From: Daucus carota subsp. sativus
Lineage: Eukaryota > Streptophyta > Magnoliopsida > Apiales > Apiaceae
Reading direction: 5' to 3'
Assembly: GCF_001625215.2 (NCBI RefSeq)
Contig: NC_030382.2
Span: forward strand, 33,404,610-33,468,609
DNA: 64,000 bases
The position numbers and the translations under genes were made by a program. How positions within the stretch are numbered: the first letter of the stretch is position 1; each line of letters opens with the position of its first letter. The notes beneath the pieces are model-generated. The model saw only the letters and a list, made by a program, of their open reading frames with translations. It was not told where the DNA came from and did no database searches. Positions 59,184 through 64,000 of the stretch are shown in pieces.

Positions 59184-60623
59184 TTAATTACCCGATGGAA
59201 TCTGATTGACTAGCACCATAAAAAAATTTAAAGCCAAAGTGTTGAATGGTCAAAAAAGAAGACACTGTATATAGGGAATATAATAGACTAAAGTAACACA
59301 AATAAATTATGTGTTCTTTTTTTTTTTTTTATCTTTGACTGCAATCAAACCCACTCCAAACAAAGCAAAATAAAGCAACAAATCCAAAGCAAAACTGTCC
59401 CCTTCTCTCTCCCCCCTCTCTCTCTCTCTTTCTCTCCCTCTCTCTCTCGGTTTGTGGTTGAAATCTAAATGACCCGTCAAGCTCGACAAGCACAATTTGA
59501 AGAAGACCAAGCTGTTTCTGGTGTTCACTAGACTTGTTTGGGCTTTCACTATTATGATCCAATGTTGGCAGCACCCTCCAAATCTTAGTAGCCACAAACC
59601 CATCATCTTTTAAGCTTTATTGGTAAATAATTAAATATTATCTTTTGGTTTTGTTGTATTTGTTTGTTTTGGTTTTAAAGATTGGATTTTTATGATGTTA
59701 TTTGTGTGAATCTTGATAGTTAATAGTCCTTGTTGTTTTCATGTTTTTTAATTTTGTTATTTTTATGTGCGTATGTGTTGTTTCAGGGTTTTGTCATGAT
59801 CTTTAGATCTGTATTTTAGTTGTAAAATGCTATAGTTTTGTGTAATCTCTTATAAAAAAATTTGTGCTGGTGGGTCTCAAGTCAAACTGTAAACTGAAGG
59901 TTAATTTTTAGTTTGAGGATTGTGTGTGTGTGTGTGTGTGTGTAGAGATAAGGCTGATTAAGAGGTGTTTCATGTGAAATTGTTCAAGTATATGTGTAAG
60001 CATAAGACTCTGTCTCGAGTATCACATATTGGAATTGACAATCAGTTCTTCTATGACACTTCTTACTTCTGTTGGCTGTGAAATATTTATGCTAACAAGG
60101 GGCATGAAGTATAAACTTTAATCTTAGTGACAAAGTTCATCATGAAAGTGATGAGTGTCTGCTTTAAAATCAGTACTTTTATCTTTGAGATATTTGTAAA
60201 GATCTCCTGTTGATATATGTTTTTGTAGTTTGTGGATGTAGAGGAAGAATTTTTTCCATGAATTAGTGAATAAGTTTCCCTTGTGTTAGAATGCTGAGAC
60301 GATTTGTTGTTCATCATCATTCTTGTTGTGGATACCTGGTGTTAATGTTTTAATTTGATGACCACGTGAAATTGCTACTAAGTTAAAAGTTGAATGCCCT
60401 TCAATTAGTGCAATTAATTTCATGAAATCGGGTGTACGAGCTTTTTTTGATTACTACTCTAGATGATGAAGATTTGAAATATTATATAGTATTTATCTTC
60501 TTTTTGGATTGTTTAGATAACCCACCCCAATGCGTTTTGCAGGTAAATAGTTATTTTGCTTCTTCATTTAAGATAGGAATTGGGCAGCAGCCCACTTTTG
60601 CATCAATTTGAGCAGTTCAAGCA
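59184..60623 (+). other. Promoter, leader exon and 5' UTR intron of the GSK3 gene
   Basis: A (CT)n/(TC)n tract at 59,402-59,450 lies in the probable leader, a common place for it in plant kinase genes. The leader exon likely ends near 59,621 (TTG/GTAAATAA) and the 5' UTR intron near 60,541 (TTTTGCAG). A (TG)n microsatellite lies at 59,924-59,943 inside this intron. Exact ends are inferred. Confidence 0.5.
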
Positions 60624-63386
<2,763 letters not shown>

Positions 63387-64000
63387 TGCATTCTCTAGTA
63401 ACAATGGGAGCTACTTATATCTGTATCTATATGTTTATCTACTGTGGTTCTAAGCAGAACTATAAGTTTATGCTCAAATATGCCGTGAAGTGGGTTCTGA
63501 CCTTGTGGGTACTGACCTTATGTCTAGTTCATGCAGATTTGCAAGTGTTATTCACATGCAAATATTAATTTTTGAACCAAAATATAATGTTTATTGTTTC
63601 AATATCTTGTTGTGATTACTGCTGGTTGGAGTTGTGTTTCGATATCTTTCGGTAGGATTGGCAATTTCGGTTTCTGCTGTGTGTGCCAATAGATGTATCA
63701 ATTTTGCGTTGTAAGATTTTCAAATTTAAAAAAATGTATCTGTTTACGAAAAGAATAATACATCAATAAAGCAATTTTACTGGGCTGCAGAAATTTTCAT
63801 CATTATTCTTTTTCATTAAGGTGCTATGGATTTCATTCAGAATTCATGTTTGGTAAAAATGAAAATTTTAAATTGAACATCTGTTTTTGAACATTCTAAT
63901 CTATCATAAAATATTTTGGAAAATTCTCTACTTTACACTCGTGTAAAGTAAAATTCTCTACGATACACCTGTACACTTCTGTTAATAAAATGTTAACAAA
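63387..64000 (+). other. 3' UTR and downstream flank of the GSK3 gene
   Basis: No further gene. An AATAAA-like signal lies near 63,765. The last 100 bases carry a near-duplicated AAAATTCTCTAC word (63,910 and 63,950). Confidence 0.5.

Noticed and set aside
59307..59606. Minus-strand frames with Arg-Glu repeats (RERERER)
   Set aside because: Translation of the CT microsatellite in the GSK3 leader.

Overview
This window looks like nuclear DNA from a flowering plant, probably a eudicot and possibly an asterid. Genes are split by short GT-AG introns in AT-rich DNA. They match plant-specific families: PDR-type ABCG transporter, NRPE7-like Pol IV/V subunit, DRIP-type RING ligase, SHAGGY kinase. 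There is also a plastid rpl23-rpl2 fragment and many plant DNA transposons. All coding calls come from reading translations and splice sites by eye; no database search was possible.

Layout. 1-2.2 kb: intergenic DNA ending in a GC-rich hAT-like element. 2.3-4.8 kb (+): short-chain dehydrogenase/reductase of the salutaridine/neomenthol reductase type. 5.7-13.7 kb (-): full-size PDR/ABCG transporter, convergent with it. 14.8-18.8 kb: three complete DNA transposons almost end to end (hAT, Mutator-like foldback, hAT with a truncated transposase), each with its target duplication. 19.5-20.4 kb: GTTGCA-rich palindromic repeat and a tRNA-Phe gene (-). 20.6-23.1 kb (+): ATG8. 24.1-25.6 kb: 743-bp tandem duplication. 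25.9-29.8 kb: 3.87-kb element that looks like a solo LTR. 30.8-35.3 kb (-): HEL2/ZNF598-type RING E3 ligase. 35.3-38.7 kb: AT-rich intergenic DNA with a duplicated exon relic. 38.7-46.0 kb (+): tandemly duplicated DRIP-like RING E3 gene, both copies broken in different ways. 46.5-48.6 kb (-): RPB7-like subunit of Pol IV/V. 49.2-49.6 kb: plastid-derived rpl23-rpl2. 51.4-54.8 kb (-): eight-exon multi-pass membrane protein. 55-59.2 kb: a run of MITEs and a 1.2-kb Mutator-like element. 60.6-63.4 kb (+): SHAGGY/GSK3 kinase.

The genes are an ordinary set with no obvious shared pathway. The exception worth a look is the SDR and PDR transporter pair, which could be a small specialised-metabolism neighbourhood (inference only). 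The more distinctive content is structural: at least ten DNA-transposon insertions whose ends and target duplications can be read exactly, a tandem E3-ligase pair with complementary lesions, a very long solo-LTR-like element, and a tRNA-Phe with a D-stem mismatch but compensated changes in other stems. I did not find a clearly new biological system.
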